A stretch of 18,906 nucleotides of DNA from an uncultured bacterium (GTDB taxonomy: Bacteria > Hydrogenedentota > Hydrogenedentia > Hydrogenedentales > SLHB01): positions 1 through 18,906 of the forward strand of contig CALEZK010000434.1 of the NCBI GenBank assembly GCA_937928585.1. Reading direction: 5' to 3'. Below are positions 6,975 to 15,412 of the stretch, piece by piece; positions within the stretch are counted from its first letter, which is position 1, and the number at the start of each line of letters is the position of its first letter. The notes below the pieces were generated by a model, which saw nothing but the letters and a program-made list of their open reading frames with translations, did no database searches and had not been told where the DNA came from. The position numbers were made by a program, and so were the translations under genes.

Positions 6975-9900
6975 ATGAGCGACGGAAAGCAAACCGAAAC
7001 CGAAAACAGGGCGAAAGACCTGTTCATTGTCGACAACAGCGATTCGGATTGGAAAGTAAAGAGTTATCTCCAAGAATGGACCGAACTCGCCCATAAGTTC
7101 GATATAGCGACAGGATACTTTGAGATTGGTGCCTTACTCGCGCTTGATGGCCACTGGCAGAAGCTCGACAAACTACGCATCCTCATGGGCGACGAAGTCA
7201 GCCTGCGCACGAAGCGTGCATTTGTCCAAGGCCTAAAAAACGTCGAAAAAGTGCTCGACGCCAGCATAGAGAAAGAAAAGGAATCGAACGACTTCCTCCA
7301 CGGCGTGCCTGGAATCGTCGAAGCCATCCGATCCAACAAGATTGAATGCCGCGTCTACACCAAAGACAAGTTCCACGCCAAGGCCTTCATCACCCACGGC
7401 AAACATGCAGTCGTCGGTTCAACAGCACTCGTAGGCTCCAGCAACTTTACCTACCCCGGCTTGACCGACAACGTCGAGCTCAACGTCCAAATCCAGCGCG
7501 AAGTGCGCGAACTCCAGGAATGGTACGAACGTCACTGGGACGACGCCAAGGACATATCCGAGGACATCCTCCGTATCATCGAACGTCATACCCGCGAATA
7601 CACGCCGTTCGAGGTATATGCCAAGGCATTGCAGGAATATTTCCGCGGCCACGAACTCACTGCCGACGAGTGGGAGAAAACACATTCCCAAATCTATCGC
7701 CATCTCGATCAGTATCAGAAAGAGGGCTATCACGCCCTGTTAAAGATTTCGCGACAACACAACGGCGCATTTCTCTGCGACGGTGTCGGACTTGGCAAAA
7801 CCTTCATCGGCATGATGCTGATCGAACGCCTCACAATGTACGACCGCAAACGCGTCGCCCTTTTCGTGCCGAAAGCTGCGCGAAAGCCCGTTTGGGAGGC
7901 GGCCTTGCGAAAATACCTACCCGACCTCGGCGGCGATTTCACAAACCTTGTGATTTACAACCACACCGACCTTCAACGCGCCGGCGACTTCCGCGCGCGG
8001 GTCAAGCGGCTGAAAGATACCGCCGACGTAATCATCATGGACGAAGCGCACCACTTCCGTAATCCCGGCACCAAAGGACTCGGCCACCATACGCCCTCGC
8101 GATATTGGGAAATGTTCAACCTCTGCGAAGACAAGCAAGTCATCATGCTCACCGCAACGCCGATCAACAACAGCCTGCTTGATCTTCAGCACATGATCGA
8201 ACTGTTCAGCCGACGGGAGGCCGCGTACTTCAAGAATACGCTCGGCATTCATTCGCTTGCGGGACATTTCCGCAAGATGGAGAAATCGCTGGAGAAATCG
8301 GTGGCAACAGTATCCGCGCCGGAGCAAGCCGAACTTCCGATCGATTTAAATCCCGTTGAAGCGGGCGAAGTACTTACGCACGACGCGCTGTTTCGCGCGC
8401 TGGTGGTGCAACGAAGCCGCGCGTACGTCCGTAAGAGCCAGGAACAGCACGGCGGCAGCCGGGCCATTTTCCCCGACCGGCAAGCGCCGCAGGTCGCAGA
8501 CTATTCAATCAAAAAGACCTATGGAAGGCTGCTCAAAAAACTCGAAGACGCCTTCAGCAAGGAAAAACCGCTGTTCTCGCTCGCGATTTACTATCCTCTG
8601 GCCTACTACAACGGTCCGAACGAAGAGGTCGATACCAAACTCGAAAACCGGCAGCGACAGGTGGTGGGTTTGATCCGCGTGCAATTCCTCAAGCGGTTTG
8701 AAAGTTCCGCGCGCGCGTTTCAGATGTCGTGCCAGGCCCTCATGCTCAAGCTATTGGCATTCGCCACCAAGTACAGCGTATCAACCACCGAAAAGCACCG
8801 GCTCGAACGCTGGAAACATCAGCACGAAGAAATCCTCGGGTATGTTCACCAGCATCAAAAAGAGTTCTGGGGGGATGGCGACGAAGGCGACGCGGACGCA
8901 GACATCATCACGGACGAAATGCTGGAGAACGTCGAGGATCTCTCCGAGGACGAATACAAGATAGACGAAATTCTCGCGGAAACGTTCTTGGATTTGGATC
9001 AGGTCGCCACCTTTCTGGAAGAGCTCAAGAAATTCAAGCCGGCGCACGACGACAAATTAAACGCGCTCGTAAAGCTCCTCAGGACTGATCCCGTGCTCAA
9101 GCAGCACAAGGTGCTCATCTTCTCCGAGTACATGGCCACCGCCCGCTATCTTGAAAAAGAACTCAAGGAACAGGGCTTCAGCCACGTCGACGAAGTGGAC
9201 TCCTCCAGCAAACGGGATCGGGGCGAAATCATCACGCGGTTTGCGCCGTACTACAACGATTCATCGTCCGGAAAGCTGGCGGAAAAGGGCCAGGAGGAAA
9301 CGCGCATCCTCATCGCCACCGACGTGCTCTCGGAAGGCTTGAACCTTCAAGACGCCACGCGGATGATCAACTACGATCTCCACTGGAACCCCGTGCGCCT
9401 CATGCAGCGTATCGGCCGCGTGGATCGGCGCATGAACCCTGACATCGAAGCGGCAATCCTCGCCGACCATCCGGAACAAAAGAAGATTCGCGGCAATGTC
9501 GCCTACTGGAATTTTCTCCCGCCGAACGAACTCGATGAACTGCTTCGGCTCTATACTCTCGTGTCGCGGAAAACGTTGAAGATTTCCAAGACGCTCGGCA
9601 TCGAAGGCAAGAAACTGCTGACGCCGGATGACGACTACGAAGCACTCAGGGACTTCGACCATGCTTACGAGGGAACCCCGAGCAATGACGAAAGCATGCA
9701 CCTCGAACTGCAGCAGTTGTTGAAAGACGACCCCGCGCTGGAAGGAAAACTTAACGCGCTCCCCAGGCGCGTTTTCTCCGGTAAAGAACATCCTAAGCCA
9801 GGAACCAAGGCGGTTTTCTTCTGCTATTCGCTCCCCGCTCTCGATACGACCATTTCCGTGGACGAAGGCGAGTCCGAGAATACGGCATGGACGGAAGAGG

Positions 9901-10142
9901 CCGGGGTCACAAACTGGTACCTGTACGATTTGGCCACGGAAAATATCCATTCGGACATTGCGGAAATTGTCGCCGCGATCCGGAGTACCCCGGAAACGTC
10001 GCGGCACCGAACGGCGACGGACGCAACCCTGTCCGAGATTCGGGCCAAAGTCGAGAAGCATGTCAAGAACTCGTACTTCAAACAGGTCCAAGCCCCCGTC
10101 GGGGTCAAGGCCATACTCAAGTGCTGGATGGAACTCGATTAA
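6975..10142 (+). CDS. PLD-nuclease/SF2 helicase fusion protein, defence-associated
   Basis: A 1055-residue predicted cytoplasmic DNA-processing protein. Residues 15-205 form a phospholipase D-like domain with one HKD-type motif: H134 and K136 in KFHAK, then GS (148-149) and GSSN (154-157); such domains usually dimerise to make a nuclease. A SNF2/HepA-like SF2 helicase follows: Walker A GVGLGKT (270-276), DEAH (356-359), motif III LTATP (392-396), and a C-terminal RecA lobe with LIFSEYM (714-720), ATDVLSEGLNLQ (781-792) and motif VI QRIGRVDR (811-818). An acidic insert spans about 633-667. Residues 930-1055 are unassigned. Its stop overlaps the methylase ATG (TAATG), so the two are coupled. 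No Shine-Dalgarno is evident before 6975. I infer it is the translocating and possibly DNA-cutting partner of the methylase. Nuclease activity is unproven. Confidence 0.85.
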   Translation: MSDGKQTETENRAKDLFIVDNSDSDWKVKSYLQEWTELAHKFDIATGYFEIGALLALDGHWQKLDKLRILMGDEVSLRTKRAFVQGLKNVEKVLDASIEKEKESNDFLHGVPGIVEAIRSNKIECRVYTKDKFHAKAFITHGKHAVVGSTALVGSSNFTYPGLTDNVELNVQIQREVRELQEWYERHWDDAKDISEDILRIIERHTREYTPFEVYAKALQEYFRGHELTADEWEKTHSQIYRHLDQYQKEGYHALLKISRQHNGAFLCDGVGLGKTFIGMMLIERLTMYDRKRVALFVPKAARKPVWEAALRKYLPDLGGDFTNLVIYNHTDLQRAGDFRARVKRLKDTADVIIMDEAHHFRNPGTKGLGHHTPSRYWEMFNLCEDKQVIMLTATPINNSLLDLQHMIELFSRREAAYFKNTLGIHSLAGHFRKMEKSLEKSVATVSAPEQAELPIDLNPVEAGEVLTHDALFRALVVQRSRAYVRKSQEQHGGSRAIFPDRQAPQVADYSIKKTYGRLLKKLEDAFSKEKPLFSLAIYYPLAYYNGPNEEVDTKLENRQRQVVGLIRVQFLKRFESSARAFQMSCQALMLKLLAFATKYSVSTTEKHRLERWKHQHEEILGYVHQHQKEFWGDGDEGDADADIITDEMLENVEDLSEDEYKIDEILAETFLDLDQVATFLEELKKFKPAHDDKLNALVKLLRTDPVLKQHKVLIFSEYMATARYLEKELKEQGFSHVDEVDSSSKRDRGEIITRFAPYYNDSSSGKLAEKGQEETRILIATDVLSEGLNLQDATRMINYDLHWNPVRLMQRIGRVDRRMNPDIEAAILADHPEQKKIRGNVAYWNFLPPNELDELLRLYTLVSRKTLKISKTLGIEGKKLLTPDDDYEALRDFDHAYEGTPSNDESMHLELQQLLKDDPALEGKLNALPRRVFSGKEHPKPGTKAVFFCYSLPALDTTISVDEGESENTAWTEEAGVTNWYLYDLATENIHSDIAEIVAAIRSTPETSRHRTATDATLSEIRAKVEKHVKNSYFKQVQAPVGVKAILKCWMELD

Positions 10143-13100
10143 TGCCTCTGGAACCGCGTGAAATTGAAGCCGCAATAGGCAAATGCACTAACGTTCAGTC
10201 ATTCCTGGACGAACTTCTATCGCAGACACTCGGGTGGCCAGTAGACACGGAGATCGAAGCACCAGAAGATTTGGGTTTCGATTGGACCGAAGAAGAACTG
10301 AAGACTCATGGTCTAAACAAGCATCTTGTGAACGCCCAGATCCGGCAATTGCGTCCTGTAAGCGGACAACAGATATGGGGAGTCTTCTTTCTCGAATTCA
10401 AGAGCTCCAAGGTTGTTCAATCTGGCAAAGGCCTTGCCTCTGTATTGCGAAAGATTTTGCGGGGGCTCGTGGTAAAACGACGCAACGACACGGGCAAGCC
10501 GAGTTGGAAGCGAGAGCATCTGCTATTCATAGCCACTCACGGTTTCCAGCACTACCGATTCGCCTACTTTAAGGCAACTGCTGGTAACGCCAAAACCGCG
10601 CCGCTGGCTACCTTCGGTTGGGGGCCAGGCGATCCGATCCGAACGGTCTGCGAATTCAACTTAAAACACCTCGAATGGCCCAATGACACTAGCAATGTTG
10701 AAGCCTGGACCACACAATGGGCGAAGGCCTTTGACGTAAGCAAAGTAACCGAGCGGTTTTTCGAGGACTATAAGGGTGCGTTCAAGGAGGTCGAGGCGGC
10801 AATCACCGGCATTTCGGACCAAACGACCCGTCGCCTCTATACCCAACGCCTCTTCAACCGACTCCTCTTTATCTATTTCATTCAGAAGAAGGGCTGGCTG
10901 AAATACAACGGCAATACCAACTATCTGCCGGAATTGTTCCTCGCCGCGCAGGAAAAGAACGAAGAATTCTTGAACGACCGGCTCTATTGGTTGTTTTTCT
11001 GCGGATTCAATCAGGTCGATATAGAACGCACTTCAAACGATGCCGCATTGCTCGTGGATCGCTGCGGCGAGGTCCCCTATCTCAACGGCGGCCTATTCGC
11101 CATGGTGGACCAGTGGGACGAACAGCACAAAGTCACCATCCCAAACGACGCCTTCAAAAAACTCTTCGCCCTCTTCGCCAATTACAATTTCACGGTCACC
11201 GAATCGACCCCATGGGACATCGAAGTCGCCGTCGATCCAGAAATGCTCGGGAAAGTCTTTGAAGAACTGGTCACTGGACGCCATGAATCGGGTTCGTACT
11301 ACACCCCGCGCAATGTCGTATCGTTCATGTGCAAGGAAGCCCTAAAAGGATATCTCGATGGATACGAAATGCTCGTGGATGAACACGATGCCTCCAGCAT
11401 CACCGTGCCGCAAGCCAAGGACCTTATAAAGAAACTCGCCGAGGTCCGCGTAGTCGATCCCGCCTGCGGCTCTGGCGCATATCTCCTAGGCATGCTTCAC
11501 GAACTCCACGAAATCACCCACGCTCTCGATACACGCGCCGGCGATGCCAATTCCCGCGACAATTACGACAGAAAACTCGCCATCATCCAGAATAACCTCT
11601 ACGGCGTCGATATTGACGACTTCGCCACCAATATCGCCCGCCTGCGACTATGGCTATCGCTGGCCGTCGAATATGGGGGTAAGAAACCCGAACCACTGCC
11701 CAATCTAGATTTCAAAATCGAGGTCGGAAACAGCGTTCTGGCCGAGAATCCCGAAAACGCCTCACAGGACGATTTCGTGTCGGACGCAATCAATCGTTTT
11801 CGCGAGGCCAAAATCCGCCACATGCGCGCACGCTCGAAGGACAAGGCCGAAAGGGAAAAGGAAGTTAAAACCATCCGCGAAGAAATCGCGGGCTGGCATC
11901 AGGGCCGCGCCGCAAAGGGCGCCTTTGATTGGGCTATCGACTTCGCCGAGGTCTTCGCCGAAGGTGGATTCGACATCGTTCTCGCCAATCCGCCCTACAT
12001 CCGTCAGGAACTTATCAAGGACATCAAGCCCGCCCTGAAAAAGGTTTTCGGGCCGCTGTTCTGCGGCACCGCTGATCTTTATTGCTATTTCTATATACGC
12101 GCCGTCCAATTGCTGCGTCCCGGCGGCATGCTTTCGTTCATTTCCTCCAACAAATGGTTCCGCGCAAACTACGGAAAGACCTTGCGCGCCTACGTCGTCG
12201 AGCACTGCCATGTATCCAGCATTACGGATTTCGGCGAGTTACCTGTTTTTCAGACGGCTTCAACATTTCCCATGATTTTCGTTGCTAGCAAAGGGAAGCA
12301 TGACAATGAACTTCCGGGCACCACTTTTACACAGGTAGATTCCTTCGCGCCGCCGTACCCTAATATCCAGATTCTCATCCGCCAGAAAGGCATCGCCCTC
12401 GCCCCATCCGCCTTAAGCGGATCGGATTGGGCCTTGACTAATGCCAACACCTCCAGCCGGATCGAAAAGATGAAACAAAACAGCATCCCGCTCGGCGAAT
12501 ACGTAAACGGCCAGATATTTCGGGGTGTATTGACCGGATTCAATCAGGCCTTCATCATCGACGGCCGCAAACGCGCTGAACTCATCGAGAAAGACCCCAA
12601 AAGTGAAGAAATTATCAAACCCTTCGCCGCTGGCGACGATATCAGAAAGTGGCAAATTCGGAATCGGGATAAGTGGATCATAATCACAAAAATGGGTATA
12701 GAGATTGAGTCATTCCCGGCGGTTCTGAATCACTTAAGCAAATTCAGGAAGGAGCTCAATTCAAGACAAGATAAAGGAGACTATTGGTGGGAATTGCGAT
12801 CGTGTACTTATTACGACTGTTTTGAACAAAACAAGATCGTCTTTCCCGACATAGCAAAGGAATCTCGATTTCACTTGGACACCGAACGATTCTATCAGAC
12901 AAACTCCGCATACATCATTCCTCATCAGAACTATTTTTTAGTGGGGCTACTCAACAGTACACCTGTCTGGGAGTATTGCAGTGAACGCCTAACAGTGATG
13001 GGCGATTCCAACAAACGAGGTCGGCTTAGATTCTTTACCCAGTTCGTGCAGAACTTGCCGATACCTGTACCAAAATCTCCGGACGAGAATCTAATTGCCT

Positions 13101-13195
13101 CTTTAGCATGCAAATGCATTAGCTCCAAAGGCGAGAACTGCGAAACCTGGGAACGCGAAATCGACGAGCGCGTCTCCGCGCTGTATGGACTATAG
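10142..13195 (+). CDS. Eco57I-like DNA adenine methyltransferase, possible type IIG restriction-modification enzyme
   Basis: Probably methylates adenine in a specific DNA sequence; 1017 residues. The methyltransferase core carries motif I DPACGSG (439-445) and the N6-adenine motif NPPY (616-619), with YTPR (387-390) before it and the GVDIDDFATNIARLRLWLS segment (488-506) typical of Eco57I/PglX-like enzymes. The first 250 residues include VFFLEFKSS (81-89), whose E85-x-K87 could be the end of a PD-(D/E)XK nuclease site; the other residues are not certain. Residues about 780-975 resemble a TaqI-type target recognition domain. The ATG at 10142 overlaps the helicase stop; an upstream in-frame start at 9887 would overlap the helicase by 256 bp. 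From about 12640 the DNA becomes AT-richer, suggesting a swapped recognition domain. Confidence 0.88.
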   Translation: MPLEPREIEAAIGKCTNVQSFLDELLSQTLGWPVDTEIEAPEDLGFDWTEEELKTHGLNKHLVNAQIRQLRPVSGQQIWGVFFLEFKSSKVVQSGKGLASVLRKILRGLVVKRRNDTGKPSWKREHLLFIATHGFQHYRFAYFKATAGNAKTAPLATFGWGPGDPIRTVCEFNLKHLEWPNDTSNVEAWTTQWAKAFDVSKVTERFFEDYKGAFKEVEAAITGISDQTTRRLYTQRLFNRLLFIYFIQKKGWLKYNGNTNYLPELFLAAQEKNEEFLNDRLYWLFFCGFNQVDIERTSNDAALLVDRCGEVPYLNGGLFAMVDQWDEQHKVTIPNDAFKKLFALFANYNFTVTESTPWDIEVAVDPEMLGKVFEELVTGRHESGSYYTPRNVVSFMCKEALKGYLDGYEMLVDEHDASSITVPQAKDLIKKLAEVRVVDPACGSGAYLLGMLHELHEITHALDTRAGDANSRDNYDRKLAIIQNNLYGVDIDDFATNIARLRLWLSLAVEYGGKKPEPLPNLDFKIEVGNSVLAENPENASQDDFVSDAINRFREAKIRHMRARSKDKAEREKEVKTIREEIAGWHQGRAAKGAFDWAIDFAEVFAEGGFDIVLANPPYIRQELIKDIKPALKKVFGPLFCGTADLYCYFYIRAVQLLRPGGMLSFISSNKWFRANYGKTLRAYVVEHCHVSSITDFGELPVFQTASTFPMIFVASKGKHDNELPGTTFTQVDSFAPPYPNIQILIRQKGIALAPSALSGSDWALTNANTSSRIEKMKQNSIPLGEYVNGQIFRGVLTGFNQAFIIDGRKRAELIEKDPKSEEIIKPFAAGDDIRKWQIRNRDKWIIITKMGIEIESFPAVLNHLSKFRKELNSRQDKGDYWWELRSCTYYDCFEQNKIVFPDIAKESRFHLDTERFYQTNSAYIIPHQNYFLVGLLNSTPVWEYCSERLTVMGDSNKRGRLRFFTQFVQNLPIPVPKSPDENLIASLACKCISSKGENCETWEREIDERVSALYGL

Positions 13196-13237
13196 AATCG
13201 TACTTGAAACCTAAGGCAAAACAGGAATGTAGCCACG

Positions 13238-14854
13238 ATGCCCCCTCAAGATGCGAATCTCGCGGATAAATTCTTCCGCACAGGCAAATTTGAACTCTCT
13301 GAAATTGTAATTGGCTTGGTGGGACCAGTTGGCACTGATCTTCAAAAGGCTGTAAATGACATAACGGATGTGCTGATGCCGTACGGCTATGAAAGTCATG
13401 TCGTTCGCGTTTCAGACCTTATCCGGGAATTCTATCCAATAGCGCCGCACGATCCCAGAAACGAATATGATCGTATTCTGGCGTTTATGGATGCTGGCGA
13501 CGAGGCACGCAAGGACAGCGATATGGCCCTGGCGCTGGGCATCGCAGCCCTAATTCATTCAAAGCGGGAAAGATCTAGGGATGGAACGCCAACGTGGGAT
13601 CCACGACGCGCGTACATTGTGAACTCGCTCAAGCACCCCGAAGAAGTAAAAGTGCTCAAGCATATCTACGGTGATGGTTTTGTGTTGATTGGCATTAATT
13701 CGTATCGTGACCAGCGCCGTTCTTACCTGATGAAAAAAGGCACCAAGATGACGGCCAAACAGGCTGACAAACTTATTGAGCGCGACGAGAAAGAGGATGG
13801 CAAATCACATGGCCAACGAACGCGTGACACCTTTCATTTGGCGGATTTTTATCTTCAGGTGGACGACAGCGAAGAGCGCCGTCGCAATAGTATAGAGCGA
13901 GTTCTCCATCTGTTATTCGGCCATCCGAATCAGACGCCGACATTTCACGAATATTGCATGTTCATGGCCTTTACATCGGCGCTTAGGTCAGCCGATTTGT
14001 CGCGCCAGGTTGGCGCCGTTATTGCACGGGATGAAGAGATCCTGGCAACTGGAGCCAATGACTGCCCGAAGTTTGGCGGTGGATTGTACTGGCCGCGGCT
14101 GAATTCCGATGGGACTGTAACGGATGTCAAGGGAGGTAGAGACTACACATTGGGGCACGACAGCAATGACAAACAAAAGTTGCGCATAATCGAAGGGGTA
14201 CTGAAACTCGTCAAAGACTTGCCCAATGACAAAGTAATTCGGGAGAAGCTGAGAAATGCACTCGTTCAAAGCCCCCTTGACGATATTACTGAGTATGGGC
14301 GCATGGTTCATGCGGAGATGGAAGCGATTATGGTGTGTGCTCGAAATGGCATTTCATGCACCGGAGCCACTTTGTATTGCACGACATTTCCATGCCATAA
14401 CTGCGCAAAGCATATCATTGCCGCAGGGATTACGCGTGTTGTATACGTCGAGCCTTATCACAAAAGCAAAGCACTTGAATTTCATGCGGACTCAGCTTAT
14501 ATCGGGCCGGGTCAGTCAGAGCCAGGTTCGGAAAAAAAGGTGTATTTTGAGCCATTCGTAGGGGTGGGAGCCCGCCGCTTCTTCGACTTGTTTTCAATGA
14601 CGCACGGCCCGGGATATCCATTGAAGCGAAAGAACCCAGAAACAGGCGACGCCTTGCGATGGAAAGAAAGTGATGGCATACTGCGTACGGCGATGTTACC
14701 GTGGTCATATCTCCAACGGGAAGAATTGGCGGCAAACCAGTTCTACCTCCAACACATGGGCAGAGGCAAAGATGGGAAAGAAAGTGGCAAGCAAAGCTCA
14801 TCATCTGGAGTTAAGAAAAGAAGAGTTCGTCGCGGCACTCAAGGCCGCAAATGA
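13238..14854 (+). CDS. AvcD-like anti-phage dCTP/dCMP deaminase
   Basis: A 538-residue two-domain protein of the type shown elsewhere to deaminate dCTP/dCMP and starve phages of nucleotides. Residues 22-230 resemble a P-loop kinase fold with the degenerate loop GLVGPVGTDL (26-35), lacking the usual GKS/T, as is common in this family. Residues 236-440 form a zinc-dependent cytidine-deaminase domain: H358-A-E360 (HAEMEAI) and PCHNC (C386, C389) supply the zinc ligands and catalytic Glu. The tail after about residue 507 is Lys/Arg/Ser-rich and overlaps another frame that looks more protein-like. The gene begins 42 bp after the methylase, leaving little room for a separate promoter or an AvcI-like RNA. 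Its GC content is visibly lower than the flanking housekeeping genes. Trigger and partner here are unknown. Confidence 0.88.
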   Translation: MPPQDANLADKFFRTGKFELSEIVIGLVGPVGTDLQKAVNDITDVLMPYGYESHVVRVSDLIREFYPIAPHDPRNEYDRILAFMDAGDEARKDSDMALALGIAALIHSKRERSRDGTPTWDPRRAYIVNSLKHPEEVKVLKHIYGDGFVLIGINSYRDQRRSYLMKKGTKMTAKQADKLIERDEKEDGKSHGQRTRDTFHLADFYLQVDDSEERRRNSIERVLHLLFGHPNQTPTFHEYCMFMAFTSALRSADLSRQVGAVIARDEEILATGANDCPKFGGGLYWPRLNSDGTVTDVKGGRDYTLGHDSNDKQKLRIIEGVLKLVKDLPNDKVIREKLRNALVQSPLDDITEYGRMVHAEMEAIMVCARNGISCTGATLYCTTFPCHNCAKHIIAAGITRVVYVEPYHKSKALEFHADSAYIGPGQSEPGSEKKVYFEPFVGVGARRFFDLFSMTHGPGYPLKRKNPETGDALRWKESDGILRTAMLPWSYLQREELAANQFYLQHMGRGKDGKESGKQSSSSGVKKRRVRRGTQGRK

Positions 14855-14945
14855 ATCGGTTCACGCATGGACACCTTCAATGGCTCCTCGCGCCGGTAAG
14901 TCCGCAATGAAGAAAGCGGATGGATTGATAAAAGAGAACAAGTAA
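14772..14945 (+). CDS. Small basic protein overlapping the deaminase 3' end
   Basis: A 57-residue ORF in a different frame from the deaminase, overlapping its last 83 bp and running 91 bp past it. The ATG at 14772 is preceded by AGAGG at 14762-14766 with 5-nt spacing. The composition is protein-like (LELRKEEFVAALKAANESV, then a Lys-rich tail), whereas the overlapped deaminase tail is low-complexity. No family recognised. It could be a partner of the deaminase, a separate host gene, or the remnant of a frameshifted C-terminus. Confidence 0.5.
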   Translation: MGKKVASKAHHLELRKEEFVAALKAANESVHAWTPSMAPRAGKSAMKKADGLIKENK

Positions 14946-15412
14946 AATAGCGCTGGAACGCTCGCCAACAATCGGTGCGGGGTGCCGGTGAATATAGGGC
15001 CGTCCCGCCCTTGGCGAGACTACCTCACGGATTGAACCCGATTTTTGTCCACCGGTCACCCCTTAGGATATGTCCTATATGCGCATCTCAAAGTTGTCTT
15101 CTCGCCTTTCCTTATAATTCGTTCCAACAGCGTAGCCAGCTTCTGCGCAGCCTGCGGCCAATACCCGCACTCCCCGACTGCCACATACCGGCTTATAAGA
15201 TTAAATCCATTGATGAACGCAACGCAATATCGTCCGAGCGTTTGTGGGATTTTTTATGGGTGGTGTGCGAAAAGAATAGAGCGAAGGAAATAACTTGGTT
15301 TTTGGGGTTGGGCGGGGTGGTGACAGTTGCTTTGCTGGTTGCGCTTGGCTTTGGTTGGAGTTGTTTAGATAGGATGGTGGGGAGGGTTGTGCTTGGGTGA
15401 GAGAGGATTACT
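14946..15412. other. 467-bp region between the defence-like cluster and the kinase gene
   Basis: No strong gene. The left part contains a small perfect hairpin TAGGA/TCCTA (15064-15077) and GC-rich runs; the right part (15290-15400) is G/T-rich and holds the possible small membrane ORF listed separately. No intrinsic terminator with a convincing stem and T tract was found after 14945. Confidence 0.5.
15260..15400 (+). CDS. Possible 46-aa single-pass membrane protein
   Basis: From a GTG at 15260 the frame reads about ten polar residues (CEKNRAKEIT), then a hydrophobic segment near WFLGLGGVVTVALLVALGF and a short basic end. It stops 12 bp before the kinase ATG. The reading frame stays open upstream to 14975, but that part lacks protein-like character. 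G/T-rich DNA can mimic a membrane helix, so this is a candidate only. Confidence 0.25.
   Translation: MVCEKNRAKEITWFLGLGGVVTVALLVALGFGWSCLDRMVGRVVLG

Noticed and set aside
9887..10141. 85-residue N-terminal extension of the methylase
   Set aside because: It would overlap the helicase by 256 bp, and its Arg/Gly-rich translation looks like an out-of-frame helicase reading; the TAATG junction gives a natural start.
6975..13195. Complete BREX or DISARM system
   Set aside because: No PglZ, BrxC, DrmA or DrmB homologue is recognisable in the window; only the helicase and methylase logic is shared.
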